Made by a program: the position numbers and the translations under genes. The notes under the pieces are model-generated. The model saw only the letters and a list, made by a program, of their open reading frames with translations. It had not been told where the DNA came from and ran no database searches. Source: Paenibacillus marchantiae (GTDB lineage Bacteria > Bacillota > Bacilli > Paenibacillales > Paenibacillaceae). Taken from it: a stretch of DNA of 64,000 nucleotides. Below, piece by piece: positions 15,484 through 24,436 of the stretch. Position 1 is the first letter of the stretch. Each line of letters starts with the position of its first letter. The stretch spans positions 4,526,001-4,590,000 of the forward strand of contig NZ_CP118270.1 in the NCBI RefSeq assembly GCF_028771845.1, in the 5' to 3' direction.

Positions 15484-16776
15484 ATGCATTTTTCCAAGTT
15501 TATGCTGATCATTGCGATGGTTTGTGTTGTATTCGCTGAAGCAGGCTGTTCCAGCTCCTCCTCTTCAGGCGGCGATACATCCGCAGACCCGCAAGGTAAG
15601 GTGAATCTGGTCTTTTGGAGTCATCAGGAAGACGCCATTGTGGGCGCATACAAGAAATTAATATCCAAATACCAGACCTTACACCCCGATATAACGATCG
15701 AGTATCAGACCTTTCCATATGATGTATACAGCCAGAAGCTGAAAGCCTCATTCTCCGCGAAGAAACCACCCGATATTGCCGAATTTTTCGGTACGTGGGT
15801 GCCCGAATATTCCAAGAACGGTCTGCTTGTCGAAATCCCTGATAGTGAAAATGTAAAAAAAGAGTACTATGATGCTCCCCTTGGGGGATATTTGCGAGAC
15901 AACAAGTTATACGGGCTGCCACTTGAATACAACATTGAGAACGGCGGCATGTTGATTCACCCGCAAATGCTCAAAGACCAAGGCTTCGATCACGCACCGT
16001 CCAACTGGACAGAGCTTGTGGATTACGCCAAAAAATTGACTGTCCGTGAGAACAATGTCATCAAAGTCAAAGGCTTCGATTTTGTATCAGCAGACAATAT
16101 TACGTTTACTTTCTTATCCCTTATTTTGCAGCAAGGTGCAAGTTTTATGGGTGAAGACGAACATGTTAATTTCCACTCACCGGAGGCGGAGAAAGCGATG
16201 TCCACCTTGGTCTCGCTCGTGGCCGATGACAAAGTTGCGGATTTAACCACGTTCGGCGGTGAGCTGGATACCTCTGACTATTTTTTTCAGGGGAAATCAG
16301 CCATGACCTATCGCGGTCCCTGGACGATTGCTGCAGGACAGAACAACTATGAGGTTGATGATTTTGAATACGTTTCCGTGCCTTCCTTTACGGAAAACCC
16401 ACCCGTTTTTGCTGCCGAATCCGGTTGGGGGCTTGCGGTGTCCCAAAAAAGCAAACAGCAGGAGGCTGCGCTTGATTTCATCCAATTCATCTCGGAGAAG
16501 GACAACCTCTCGACATGGAATACGGACACCTTTACCGTACCAGCCAAAAAAGAAATTGCCGAAAACCCGGAATTCCTGAAGAACAATCCTCATCTAAAGC
16601 CTTCGCTGGACATATTGGCGTTAGGTCAATGGATCGGCCCAATAGCAGACCGGGATTTCTTCTTCAAGCAGGTTAACGACAATTTCCAGCTGATGGCTAG
16701 TGGACAACAGAGTGTCCAGGACGGATTGGCTAACATCGAACAGACGATCAACGATAATCAGGATCAACATAAGTGA
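15484..16776 (+). CDS. ABC sugar-binding lipoprotein (CUT1 type)
   Basis: This 430-residue extracellular solute-binding protein of family 1 is of the maltose/oligosaccharide type. The signal peptide ends AEAGC with Cys22 as the lipid site; Glu at -3 is unusual in a lipobox. The mature part has NLVFWSHQED, PDIAEFFGTWVPEYSKNG and YGLPLEYNIENGGMLIHP, all typical of CUT1 binding proteins. It would deliver an oligosaccharide to the two permeases encoded directly downstream (gap of 15 bases). The start at 15484 is 8 bases after GGAGG. No ATPase gene is present, so a shared MsmX-type ATPase from elsewhere is likely. Confidence 0.92.
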   Translation: MHFSKFMLIIAMVCVVFAEAGCSSSSSSGGDTSADPQGKVNLVFWSHQEDAIVGAYKKLISKYQTLHPDITIEYQTFPYDVYSQKLKASFSAKKPPDIAEFFGTWVPEYSKNGLLVEIPDSENVKKEYYDAPLGGYLRDNKLYGLPLEYNIENGGMLIHPQMLKDQGFDHAPSNWTELVDYAKKLTVRENNVIKVKGFDFVSADNITFTFLSLILQQGASFMGEDEHVNFHSPEAEKAMSTLVSLVADDKVADLTTFGGELDTSDYFFQGKSAMTYRGPWTIAAGQNNYEVDDFEYVSVPSFTENPPVFAAESGWGLAVSQKSKQQEAALDFIQFISEKDNLSTWNTDTFTVPAKKEIAENPEFLKNNPHLKPSLDILALGQWIGPIADRDFFFKQVNDNFQLMASGQQSVQDGLANIEQTINDNQDQHK

Positions 16777-16791
16777 TAGGGGTGCTGGGGC

Positions 16792-17727
16792 ATGAGTACT
16801 GCTATATCTACCAACAAGGCGGACAAGGTTAACCCAGCGGTAAAGTCAACAGCTTACAGGGCAAAACGAAGGTTCATCATCATCTCACTCGTACCGATCT
16901 TGCTTCTGTTCGGGGTGTTTGCTTTCCTTCCCATCGCATGGAGCCTGGGCTTATCCGCATTCAAGTATGACCCGCTCAGCTCAAACGCGATATTCGTGGG
17001 GGCGGAAAACTATATTCGCATGTTCCAGGACTCCATCTTTCTGAAGTCACTGTGGGTAACCTTCAAATTTGTATTTATCGCCGTATTGATAAACATTGTC
17101 ATTACGCTTTTGATTGCTTCAGCGATTCAGCGAGTCCGCATCCCGTGGCTTAAAAATGGCTTTCGGACTATATTCTTTCTTCCCACGATCGCTCCGCTGG
17201 CGGGAACGGCCATCGTATGGAATACCATGTTCAATTACAATGACGGCTTGTTCAACATGATTCTCGCCAAGATGAATATGGCGCCGATCCAGTGGCTCAG
17301 TGATCCGCATTATGCGCTCTACTCCGTCATTATGATGACCTTGTGGGCTGATATTGGCTATAATATCGTTCTTTTCATTGCGGGACTGGATTCCATCCCG
17401 GATATGTACTATGAAGCAGCGACGCTGGAGGGGGCGGGCCGATGGCATGTCTTTCTTCACATCACACTGCCATTGCTGCGCAGAACGTTGCTGTTTGTTT
17501 CCATCACGACAGTTGTTTCCTATTTTCAGGCCTTCCCACAATTTCAGATTATGACCAAGGGCGGACCCTTCAACGAAACACGAGTGCTGTCACTGCAAAT
17601 CTATGAACAGGCCTTCTCCAGCTCCAATATGGGGTACGCATCTGCTATGGCAACCGTATTTCTAATGATCATCCTGCTTGTGACGCTGCTGCAACTTCGG
17701 TGGGGACGCACGCAATGGGAACATTGA
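16792..17727 (+). CDS. ABC sugar permease, MalF/UgpA type
   Basis: This 311-residue inner-membrane protein has six predicted membrane segments, the first at about residues 29-50 (FIIISLVPILLLFGVFAFLP). The EAA loop that docks the ATPase reads YYEAATLEGAGRWHVFLHITLP. It pairs with the MalG-type permease downstream and the lipoprotein upstream to form a CUT1 importer without its own ATPase. It starts 15 bases after the lipoprotein gene. Confidence 0.93.
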   Translation: MSTAISTNKADKVNPAVKSTAYRAKRRFIIISLVPILLLFGVFAFLPIAWSLGLSAFKYDPLSSNAIFVGAENYIRMFQDSIFLKSLWVTFKFVFIAVLINIVITLLIASAIQRVRIPWLKNGFRTIFFLPTIAPLAGTAIVWNTMFNYNDGLFNMILAKMNMAPIQWLSDPHYALYSVIMMTLWADIGYNIVLFIAGLDSIPDMYYEAATLEGAGRWHVFLHITLPLLRRTLLFVSITTVVSYFQAFPQFQIMTKGGPFNETRVLSLQIYEQAFSSSNMGYASAMATVFLMIILLVTLLQLRWGRTQWEH

Positions 17728-17749
17728 GAGGAGAGGGGAGAAGAAGCCG

Positions 17750-18574
17750 ATGCCGCGTAAATTCAGCCTGTGGGAAGGGTTTACTATCGCAGTTCTTGCA
17801 GTTATAGCTTGTGTTATGCTTTTGCCTTATGTATGGATGGTGCTATCATCACTGAAAAGTAACATGGACATCGTCTCAGGTTCCGCCGGTTTTTTTCCAA
17901 GTAAGCCGAGTCTGGACGGATACCGAACGGTTTTTAGCGAGGCGCCGTTTGTCACGTGGCTGCTGAACAGTCTGATGACTTCCGTCATCATAACGGTGGT
18001 GACCTTGTTTACAAGCGCTCTAGCCGGATATGTCTTTGCCAAGCATCAGTTTAGAGGTAAGAAACTGCTGTTCATTCTGATCCTGGCAACCATGATGATT
18101 CCCTTTCAGGTTATTATGATTCCCACGTATCTGATCACGGCTGAGCTTGGACTGGTTAACCATTTGCTGGCGATTATTTTGCCCAATCTGGTTAGCTCCT
18201 ACGGCGTATTTCTGGCTAAACAATTCATAGAAGAGATTCCACAGGAGCTGCTGGAGGCAGCAAGGATGGACGGTTCTGGCGAATTCAGGCTGATGCTTCG
18301 CATCGTTATGCCGCTTATTCTGCCGATGCTGTCAGCGTTGGGAATATTCACGTTTATGAACTCCTGGAATAACTATCTGTGGCCACTGATTGTATTAAAT
18401 GATGAGAGCAAGATGACCGTTCCGCTGGCATTGGTCTATTTTAACGGAACGCACCAGGTCAATTACAACGTCGTCATGTCAGCTGCGGTATTGATTACAA
18501 TACCGGTTATTATAATGTTCCTGATCTTCCAGAAGCAATTTATTAAAGGCCTAGCTATGACGGGCATGAAATAA
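17750..18574 (+). CDS. ABC sugar permease, MalG/UgpE type
   Basis: This 274-residue inner-membrane protein has six predicted segments (first FTIAVLAVIACVMLLPYVWM). The EAA loop is ELLEAARMDGSGEFRLMLRIVMP. It forms the second half of the importer with the preceding permease. It ends with the FIKGLAMTGMK tail usual in this family. A GGAGAGGGGAGAAG stretch precedes the start. The GH4 gene follows 18 bases later. Confidence 0.93.
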   Translation: MPRKFSLWEGFTIAVLAVIACVMLLPYVWMVLSSLKSNMDIVSGSAGFFPSKPSLDGYRTVFSEAPFVTWLLNSLMTSVIITVVTLFTSALAGYVFAKHQFRGKKLLFILILATMMIPFQVIMIPTYLITAELGLVNHLLAIILPNLVSSYGVFLAKQFIEEIPQELLEAARMDGSGEFRLMLRIVMPLILPMLSALGIFTFMNSWNNYLWPLIVLNDESKMTVPLALVYFNGTHQVNYNVVMSAAVLITIPVIIMFLIFQKQFIKGLAMTGMK

Positions 18575-18592
18575 CGGGTGAGGAGAAGAGTT

Positions 18593-19894
18593 ATGACTAA
18601 AATCTCAATTATCGGAGCAGGCAGTGCATTTACGCGAGAGATCGCTATGGATATCCTGCTGATTGAAGGCTTGGAGGGTGGCACTATTGCCCTGGTTGAT
18701 ATTGACGAGCGGCGGCTTGAGTTGGCACGCAGGCTGGTGCTTCAGATCGTGGAACAGACAGGGAAGACGTGGGAGGTGATTGCCTCTACAAATCGCAGAG
18801 AGGTCATCGGCGGTTCACAGTTTGTGATTAACCAAATTGAAGTAGGCGGGCTGGAGACGGTTCGTTATGAATATGAAATTCCGCTGAAATACGGGGTAAA
18901 GCAGTGCATTGGCGATACGCTGGGACCAGGGGGACTGTTCAAGACACTCCGTACCCTTCCCAGCTGGATGGAGATCGTGCGGGACATTGAAGCGCTCTGC
19001 CCAGACTGCATCATTCTAAACTATACCAACCCGATGTCGGCGGTTACACTCCTGACTTCCCGCATTACGGATATTCCGGTGGTGGGACTATGCCACTCTA
19101 TCCAGAACACGTCGGCTCAACTGGCTGAATATGCAGGAGTTCCATATGAAGAGATGTCATGGAAAGCCGGAGGTATTAACCACATGTCCTGGTTCGTGGA
19201 GCTGTCCCACGCCGGGAGAGATCTGTATCCAGTATTACTGGAGAAAATACAAACTCCTGAACTGCTGCGGCAGGATCCGGTCCGCTTTGATGCGATGAAA
19301 TACCTGGGTGCATTCGTTTCGGAATCCAGCGGCCATTTCTCGGAATATATCCCGTATTACCGTAAACGCCAATCACTTATCGACCAGCACTGCAACTCAG
19401 GTTATAACGGAGCTACGGGATTCTACGCTGACAACTGGCCGATCTGGCGGAGAGAGAATGATGAGCAGATCGTTTCACAGCTTGAGGGAACAGCACCGCT
19501 TGAGCTGAAATCCAGTAATGAATATGCAGCCATTATTATCGAAGCAGTATTGAAGAATGAGCCGAAGGTCATTTATGGTAACGTTCCTAACCGGGGGCTG
19601 ATTGAAAATCTGCAGGCTGATGGTGTGGTGGAAGTGGCCTGTCTCGTTGATGGGAAAGGCGTTCAGCCTTGTCGCTTTGGAAGACTGCCCGAGCATTTGG
19701 CCGCATTGTGCCGCTCGAACATGGCTTTTTTTGACCTGGCAGTGGAAGCTGTGCGGAGGAGTGACAGGGAGATGGCTCGCCATGCACTGATGTTGGATCC
19801 GCTAACTGCAGCCGTATGCTCCCTGGAGGAGATCGGAAGTATGTTCGATGAACTGTATGAGGCGGAACAGGGATTTGTTCCGGTATTGAAATGA
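18593..19894 (+). CDS. GH4 NAD- and metal-dependent glycosidase (alpha-galactosidase-like)
   Basis: This 433-residue protein has an N-terminal NAD-binding fold (KISIIGAGSAFTRE) and the GH4 metal site: Asn145 in NYTNP, Cys167-His168 in CHSI, His197 in INHMSW. Known GH4 groups differ in the motif after Cys: CHSV for MelA-type alpha-galactosidases, CNVP or CDMP for 6-phospho-glycosidases, CHGx for alpha-glucuronidases. CHSI is closest to MelA, so a non-phosphorylated alpha-galactoside or close relative is the likely substrate, cleaved in the cytosol after import. GAGGAG precedes the ATG. The stop overlaps the next kinase gene by 4 bases. Confidence 0.88.
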   Translation: MTKISIIGAGSAFTREIAMDILLIEGLEGGTIALVDIDERRLELARRLVLQIVEQTGKTWEVIASTNRREVIGGSQFVINQIEVGGLETVRYEYEIPLKYGVKQCIGDTLGPGGLFKTLRTLPSWMEIVRDIEALCPDCIILNYTNPMSAVTLLTSRITDIPVVGLCHSIQNTSAQLAEYAGVPYEEMSWKAGGINHMSWFVELSHAGRDLYPVLLEKIQTPELLRQDPVRFDAMKYLGAFVSESSGHFSEYIPYYRKRQSLIDQHCNSGYNGATGFYADNWPIWRRENDEQIVSQLEGTAPLELKSSNEYAAIIIEAVLKNEPKVIYGNVPNRGLIENLQADGVVEVACLVDGKGVQPCRFGRLPEHLAALCRSNMAFFDLAVEAVRRSDREMARHALMLDPLTAAVCSLEEIGSMFDELYEAEQGFVPVLK

Positions 19895-20847
19895 TGCAGA
19901 GACAACAAACAAGTCCCGTTGTTGTCATTGTTGGCGAGCTAAATGTAGACGTCATTGTATCGGGAACGGATGTCATGCCGGAATGGAATCGGGAAAAAAT
20001 GGTTGATGGTTTTGAGATTGTACTTGGTTCCTCTTCAGCAATAACGGCCTGTGCGCTGGCAAGCCTGGGAGCGGATGTGAGATTCGTTAGCGTAGTGGGA
20101 GATGACGATTTCGGAAAATTCTGTATAGCTGAGCTGCAGCGTATGGGCGTAAATACAGAGCATGTAACCCGATTGTCTGGCATCAAGACAGGTGTAACTC
20201 TGTCGCTTTCCACACCCGATGACCGCGGGTTGTTAACTTACGCTGGCAGTATCCCATTGTTAACACCGGATTATATCCCGGAGTCCCTGTTGCAGCAGGC
20301 CGCACATCTTCATTTTGGTTCCTATTATTTGCAGGATGGAATGAGACCTCATTGGCGAGAGCTCTTTACAAGATTGCGGGCAGATGGGATCAGCACGTCT
20401 TTTGATACCGGCTGGGATGTATCCAATCAATGGGACCGCGAGGGCATAAGTGCACTACTGACGGTAACTGATTTGTTTATTCCCAGCGAGGATGAACTGC
20501 TGCACATTTTCCCTGCCGCTGGGGTAAGCCATGTACTTGATTCCATGCTTCCTGGTGTGGCAGGAATTGTAGCGGTCAAACAAGGGTCAAAAGGTGCTAC
20601 ACTACGTCAACTGGACGAAAGTAGAATATCGGCCGGATCTTACACTTTGACACCCGTCGATACGACAGGGGCAGGAGACTGTTTCAACGCAGGAATCATA
20701 TATGGATACTTGCTTGGGATGCGAAGTGATGAACTGCTGCGATTTGCCAATGCATGTGGAGCATTGTCCACACTTGGCATTGGTGGCACAGGGAGTTTGC
20801 CGACAATGGAGGCTGTTCTTCTTTTGCAGGCTGAGCATGAACAATAA
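19891..20847 (+). CDS. PfkB-family sugar kinase
   Basis: This 318-residue kinase is of the ribokinase/PfkB fold. It starts VVIVGELNVDVIVSG, has the substrate lid region EIVLGSSSAITACALASLGADV and the anion-hole/base motif PVDTTGAGDCFNAGIIYG. It belongs to the sugar-kinase branch, not the LacC/FruK branch of the other kinase in this locus. It would phosphorylate the monosaccharide released by the GH4 enzyme, with which it is translationally coupled (ATGA overlap). The acceptor sugar is not readable from sequence. Confidence 0.88.
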   Translation: MMQRQQTSPVVVIVGELNVDVIVSGTDVMPEWNREKMVDGFEIVLGSSSAITACALASLGADVRFVSVVGDDDFGKFCIAELQRMGVNTEHVTRLSGIKTGVTLSLSTPDDRGLLTYAGSIPLLTPDYIPESLLQQAAHLHFGSYYLQDGMRPHWRELFTRLRADGISTSFDTGWDVSNQWDREGISALLTVTDLFIPSEDELLHIFPAAGVSHVLDSMLPGVAGIVAVKQGSKGATLRQLDESRISAGSYTLTPVDTTGAGDCFNAGIIYGYLLGMRSDELLRFANACGALSTLGIGGTGSLPTMEAVLLLQAEHEQ

Positions 20848-20897
20848 ATCCTGATTTTAATCTAACACAACCAAATTGATCAAAGGGAGTTGAGAAT

Positions 20898-22445
20898 ATG
20901 TTGAAATTCGGTAAAACATTGCTGGTGGGATTAAGTATGGCGGTAGGGATAGGACTGGTTTCAGGCATTGAATGGTCCTCATCTGCTGCCGCAGCAGGCA
21001 CAGATTACTACGTAGCGACAAACGGAAATGACTCCAGTGCGGGAACGAGCAGCGCGCCATGGAAGACGCTTCAGCACGCAGCGGATGCTGTTCCTGCAGG
21101 CAGTACGGTGCATGTTCGTGGCGGTGTGTACAACCAGAAGCTGAAGATCACCCGCTCAGGCTCCGCTTCACAGGGGCCGATTGTATTCACTAACGATGGC
21201 ACGGAGACTCCGATTATTGACGGTACAGGACTTTCGGTTAGCGGGATTGAAGGGTTGATTGACCTGACCGATGTGAATTACGTTACCCTTCAGGGATTTG
21301 AAATTCGCAATTATACTACAGCTACTAAGGACGTCATGCCCGTAGGCATTTATGTTCACGGATCAGGCAGCTTCATCAATTTGTCTGGTAACAAAGTCCA
21401 TGATATCAAAAACACGGCCACCCCAACCGGCAGTGATCTGCTTGGCCGTGACGCACATGGGATCGCCGTATATGGAACAAAGGCACCGGAATCCATTCAC
21501 GATATTACGATTAGTGGTAATGAACTGTATAATCTTGTGCTCGGCTCCAGCGAATCTCTGGTTCTCAACGGTAACGTGGACACCTTCTCAGTGACGAATA
21601 ATGTCATCCACGATAACGACAACATCGGCATTGATCTCATCGGATATGAGGGTAAAGCGCCGAATACGACTTACGATCAGGTACGGAACGGACTCGTGAA
21701 GGGCAACAGAGTCTACAATATCACTTCCAACAATAATCCTTCGTATGGGAAGTCACTTCCGAATAACAGTAATGCGGCCGATGGCATTTATGTCGATGGT
21801 GGCAAGGATAGTATTATTGAACAGAACTACAGCTACAACAATGATATCGGTATCGAGATTGCGTCCGAGCATGCCGGTAAATCTACCAGCAATATTACTG
21901 TTCGCAGCAACGCAGTCTACAACAACCGACTCACTGGCATCGCCATGGGCGGGTATGATACCAAACGCGGCTCCACCGTAAACTGTAAGATCGTTAACAA
22001 TACCGTATACAAAAATGATACGCTTGGCGATGGCAGCGGCCAGCTTTACGTTCAATACGACACACAAAATAACGTAATTAAGAACAACATTTTTGTAGCC
22101 AGCTCTACAGATGTATTGATTTACAATGAATACACCAAAAATTCCGGAAACGTTGTGGATTATAATCTTTATTTCGCCCCTGCCGGAAGCAATGGAGCCA
22201 GCTGGACTTGGAAAAATAAAGATTACACAGGATTCTCCGCTTATAAAACGGGAACTGGCAATGACGCGCATTCCTTGTTCATCGATCCCAAATTTGTGAA
22301 TGCTTCAGGATACGATTTCCATCTCCAATCTACATCTCCAGCGATTGATGCCGGGAACACGGACAACGCTATTATCGGAACACTGGACATTGAGGGGAAA
22401 CCGAGAGTACAGGGGGCTGCTGTGAATATCGGCGCTTACGAGTGA
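20898..22445 (+). CDS. Secreted right-handed parallel beta-helix protein (possible lyase or glycosidase)
   Basis: This 515-residue protein has a signal peptide cleaved near residue 33 (SSSAAAAG). The mature start TDYYVATNGNDSSAGTSSAPWKTL is the usual opening of DUF1565/PL9-like beta-helix enzymes. Many coil repeats follow (ISGNELYN, VTNNVIHDNDNIGIDLIG, VRSNAVYNNRLTGIAMGG, IKNNIFVAS), ending SPAIDAGNTDN and NIGAYE. The Asp-rich turn DNDNIGIDLIG could be an active or calcium site. The family cannot be fixed to a known PL or GH. As the last gene of the sugar operon, with its own AAGGGAG site, it probably makes the oligosaccharide that the importer takes up. Confidence 0.85.
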   Translation: MLKFGKTLLVGLSMAVGIGLVSGIEWSSSAAAAGTDYYVATNGNDSSAGTSSAPWKTLQHAADAVPAGSTVHVRGGVYNQKLKITRSGSASQGPIVFTNDGTETPIIDGTGLSVSGIEGLIDLTDVNYVTLQGFEIRNYTTATKDVMPVGIYVHGSGSFINLSGNKVHDIKNTATPTGSDLLGRDAHGIAVYGTKAPESIHDITISGNELYNLVLGSSESLVLNGNVDTFSVTNNVIHDNDNIGIDLIGYEGKAPNTTYDQVRNGLVKGNRVYNITSNNNPSYGKSLPNNSNAADGIYVDGGKDSIIEQNYSYNNDIGIEIASEHAGKSTSNITVRSNAVYNNRLTGIAMGGYDTKRGSTVNCKIVNNTVYKNDTLGDGSGQLYVQYDTQNNVIKNNIFVASSTDVLIYNEYTKNSGNVVDYNLYFAPAGSNGASWTWKNKDYTGFSAYKTGTGNDAHSLFIDPKFVNASGYDFHLQSTSPAIDAGNTDNAIIGTLDIEGKPRVQGAAVNIGAYE

Positions 22446-22480
22446 GATTTATAATCTAACGGGAAGACTCTCCCGAAGGC

Positions 22481-22530
22481 AATAAAACAAAGGAAGCTGA
22501 GTAATCAGCTGCCTTTGTTTTATTTTATTT
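22481..22530 (+). terminator. Terminator of the sugar-locus operon
   Basis: A long stem (AATAAAACAAAGG with AGCTGA, pairing to TCAGCT and CCTTTGTTTTATT) with a GTAA loop is followed by T-rich sequence. Confidence 0.85.
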
Positions 22531-22699
22531 AAAGAGTAATAATCCTCTTTAAATAGCCGTGCCTGAGTTAGAACTTATCTAAACCAATATTTAGGTAGTC
22601 AGCGGCATTTCCATTTCGATCCAAGGATAGTAAAATCGGTGATAGGATGATTAATGCAAAGGTTAATTCACAACTGTAGTCAAGAAAGGAGGATGTGGA

Positions 22700-24361
22700 A
22701 TGAAACCCGGTTCCATTAAGCACAGCATGGTCATCTATGGGACCATAATCTTAATGCTGGTTTTGGCCGCGTGTTCCCAATCAGAGCAAATTGAAAATCC
22801 ATCACTCCCACAGCCCATTCATCCTAAACAACAGCCGATTGAATACAAGTCGAACCCCGATGAACCCGCATGGAAGCTTGATACCACGCCTGTGGATTTA
22901 ACCTGGTTTGTAGGTGCGAACTGGTATGGGCACACATGGGGTAAGAGCATGACCTCCAAAATTGTAACAGAGAAAACAGGTGTTAACATCAAATTCGAAG
23001 TGCCATCGGGTGAAGCAAGCGAACAAATTGCGCTCATGATGACTTCCGGTAAGCTGCCGGATTTGATGACAATAGGCTCGTGGGAAAGTGCGATTCATAA
23101 GTTGTGGGAAGGGGATCAGGTGTATGCCTTAAATGAACTGGCGGAGCAATATGATCCTTACTTTTTCAAGGTCGCGGGGGACGGTACACTGAAGTGGTAT
23201 CGTCAGGAAAACGGCAATACATATGGCATTCCAAATGATTCATACAGCCCCAGCCTAATGCAGACAACCGGTTTGACGGCTGCGAACCAAACCTTTTTGG
23301 TAAGAAAGGATCTCTATGAGGCTATGGGTAGACCCGATTTGAGCACTCCGGAAGGCTTTCTGAACGCATTACAATTGTTAAAAGATCAGTATTCTGTGTA
23401 TAAAGGTCAGCTCATTAGTCCCTTCTTTGCTCAGGGGAATGTCTCTTATGGGATGACCGAGTACCTGCAAAACCTGCTGGCTATTCCGCATGAAAAGGAC
23501 GGAAAATTTAACGACCGTATGACCGACCCAGACTATATCACCTGGTTGAAAACCTTCCGTACAGCTTATGAGCGTGGCCTGATTAATGTGGATTTTCTGG
23601 TGGATTCGAATGCTCAGGTAGAGGAAAAAACCAGTAATGCCCGTTATTTTATGATGATTCGCGAGTGGACTGGTATGGCGGCTATCAATCCGATCCTAGC
23701 TGCGGGTGCATATCCGAATTCGTACTACATCGCTGTGGATGGACCGCAAAACAGCCACGGTGATTCCGCCAGACTGTTCCCTGGCAACATGGACGGCTGG
23801 ATGGTTACGATGATTAGCAAATCCACCAAGAGTCCTGAACGAGCCATCCGATTTTTGAGCTATTTAGCGAGCGAAGAAGGCCAAAGGGTTGTATTTCTGG
23901 GCAAAGAAGGCGAAACATGGGCGATGAGGGATGGCAAACCGCAGTTGACGGCGGAAATGGTCCAATTGCTTGACACAGATAGGGAGCGTCTGGAAAAGGA
24001 ATACGGTATCATGGATACCTACTGGATGCTGCGCAACCCTGCTTTCGTTAACCAGTGGAGACCAGAAAAGGCGGCATCCGTTAAGCAAATGGAGGAGTTC
24101 GCGAACAAACAGGCGGATATGGACAGCGGCACCTATAAGGGAATAGATCCTGTAGGAGATTCCGATATAGCCTTATCCTGGTCGCGTATTTCACAGAATT
24201 GGGAAGAAGTTCTGCCTGAACTGATTACTGCCAAAGATGAAGCTGCTTTTGATAAAATTTTCGAAAATTTCTTGGCCCGTCGTGTGAATTACGGTTTTAA
24301 TCAGGTAATGGAATACCGTCAGACCGAGCTGGAAGCGAGAAAAGCCAAGATGGCTGAATAA
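22700..24361 (+). CDS. LplA-type solute-binding lipoprotein
   Basis: This 553-residue extracellular solute-binding protein is of the large LplA/YtcQ type. The lipobox is VLAAC with Cys25. The mature part has VDLTWFVGANWYGHTWGKS, a TEKTGVNIKFEVPSGEASEQI region and DGWMVTMISKSTKSPERAIRFL, which is standard for this family. No permease or ATPase genes are nearby. Instead a YesM-type kinase gene and a YesN-type regulator gene follow, so it may serve as the ligand-binding part of a sensor or work with permeases encoded elsewhere. AAGGAGGATGTG precedes the ATG. The ligand is probably a beta-glucan oligosaccharide, judging from the GH16 gene downstream. Confidence 0.9.
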   Translation: MKPGSIKHSMVIYGTIILMLVLAACSQSEQIENPSLPQPIHPKQQPIEYKSNPDEPAWKLDTTPVDLTWFVGANWYGHTWGKSMTSKIVTEKTGVNIKFEVPSGEASEQIALMMTSGKLPDLMTIGSWESAIHKLWEGDQVYALNELAEQYDPYFFKVAGDGTLKWYRQENGNTYGIPNDSYSPSLMQTTGLTAANQTFLVRKDLYEAMGRPDLSTPEGFLNALQLLKDQYSVYKGQLISPFFAQGNVSYGMTEYLQNLLAIPHEKDGKFNDRMTDPDYITWLKTFRTAYERGLINVDFLVDSNAQVEEKTSNARYFMMIREWTGMAAINPILAAGAYPNSYYIAVDGPQNSHGDSARLFPGNMDGWMVTMISKSTKSPERAIRFLSYLASEEGQRVVFLGKEGETWAMRDGKPQLTAEMVQLLDTDRERLEKEYGIMDTYWMLRNPAFVNQWRPEKAASVKQMEEFANKQADMDSGTYKGIDPVGDSDIALSWSRISQNWEEVLPELITAKDEAAFDKIFENFLARRVNYGFNQVMEYRQTELEARKAKMAE

Positions 24362-24436
24362 TCATTCCCTAACAACCTCGCTCTCTATCGACTAACTTGT
24401 AATATATGGTATAACAAAGGTGGTGCGGATTTCAGA

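Noticed and set aside
19587..20213. Antisense frame (208 codons) over the GH4 and PfkB genes
   Set aside because: It spans two well-supported genes and shows no recognisable motif or ribosome binding site.
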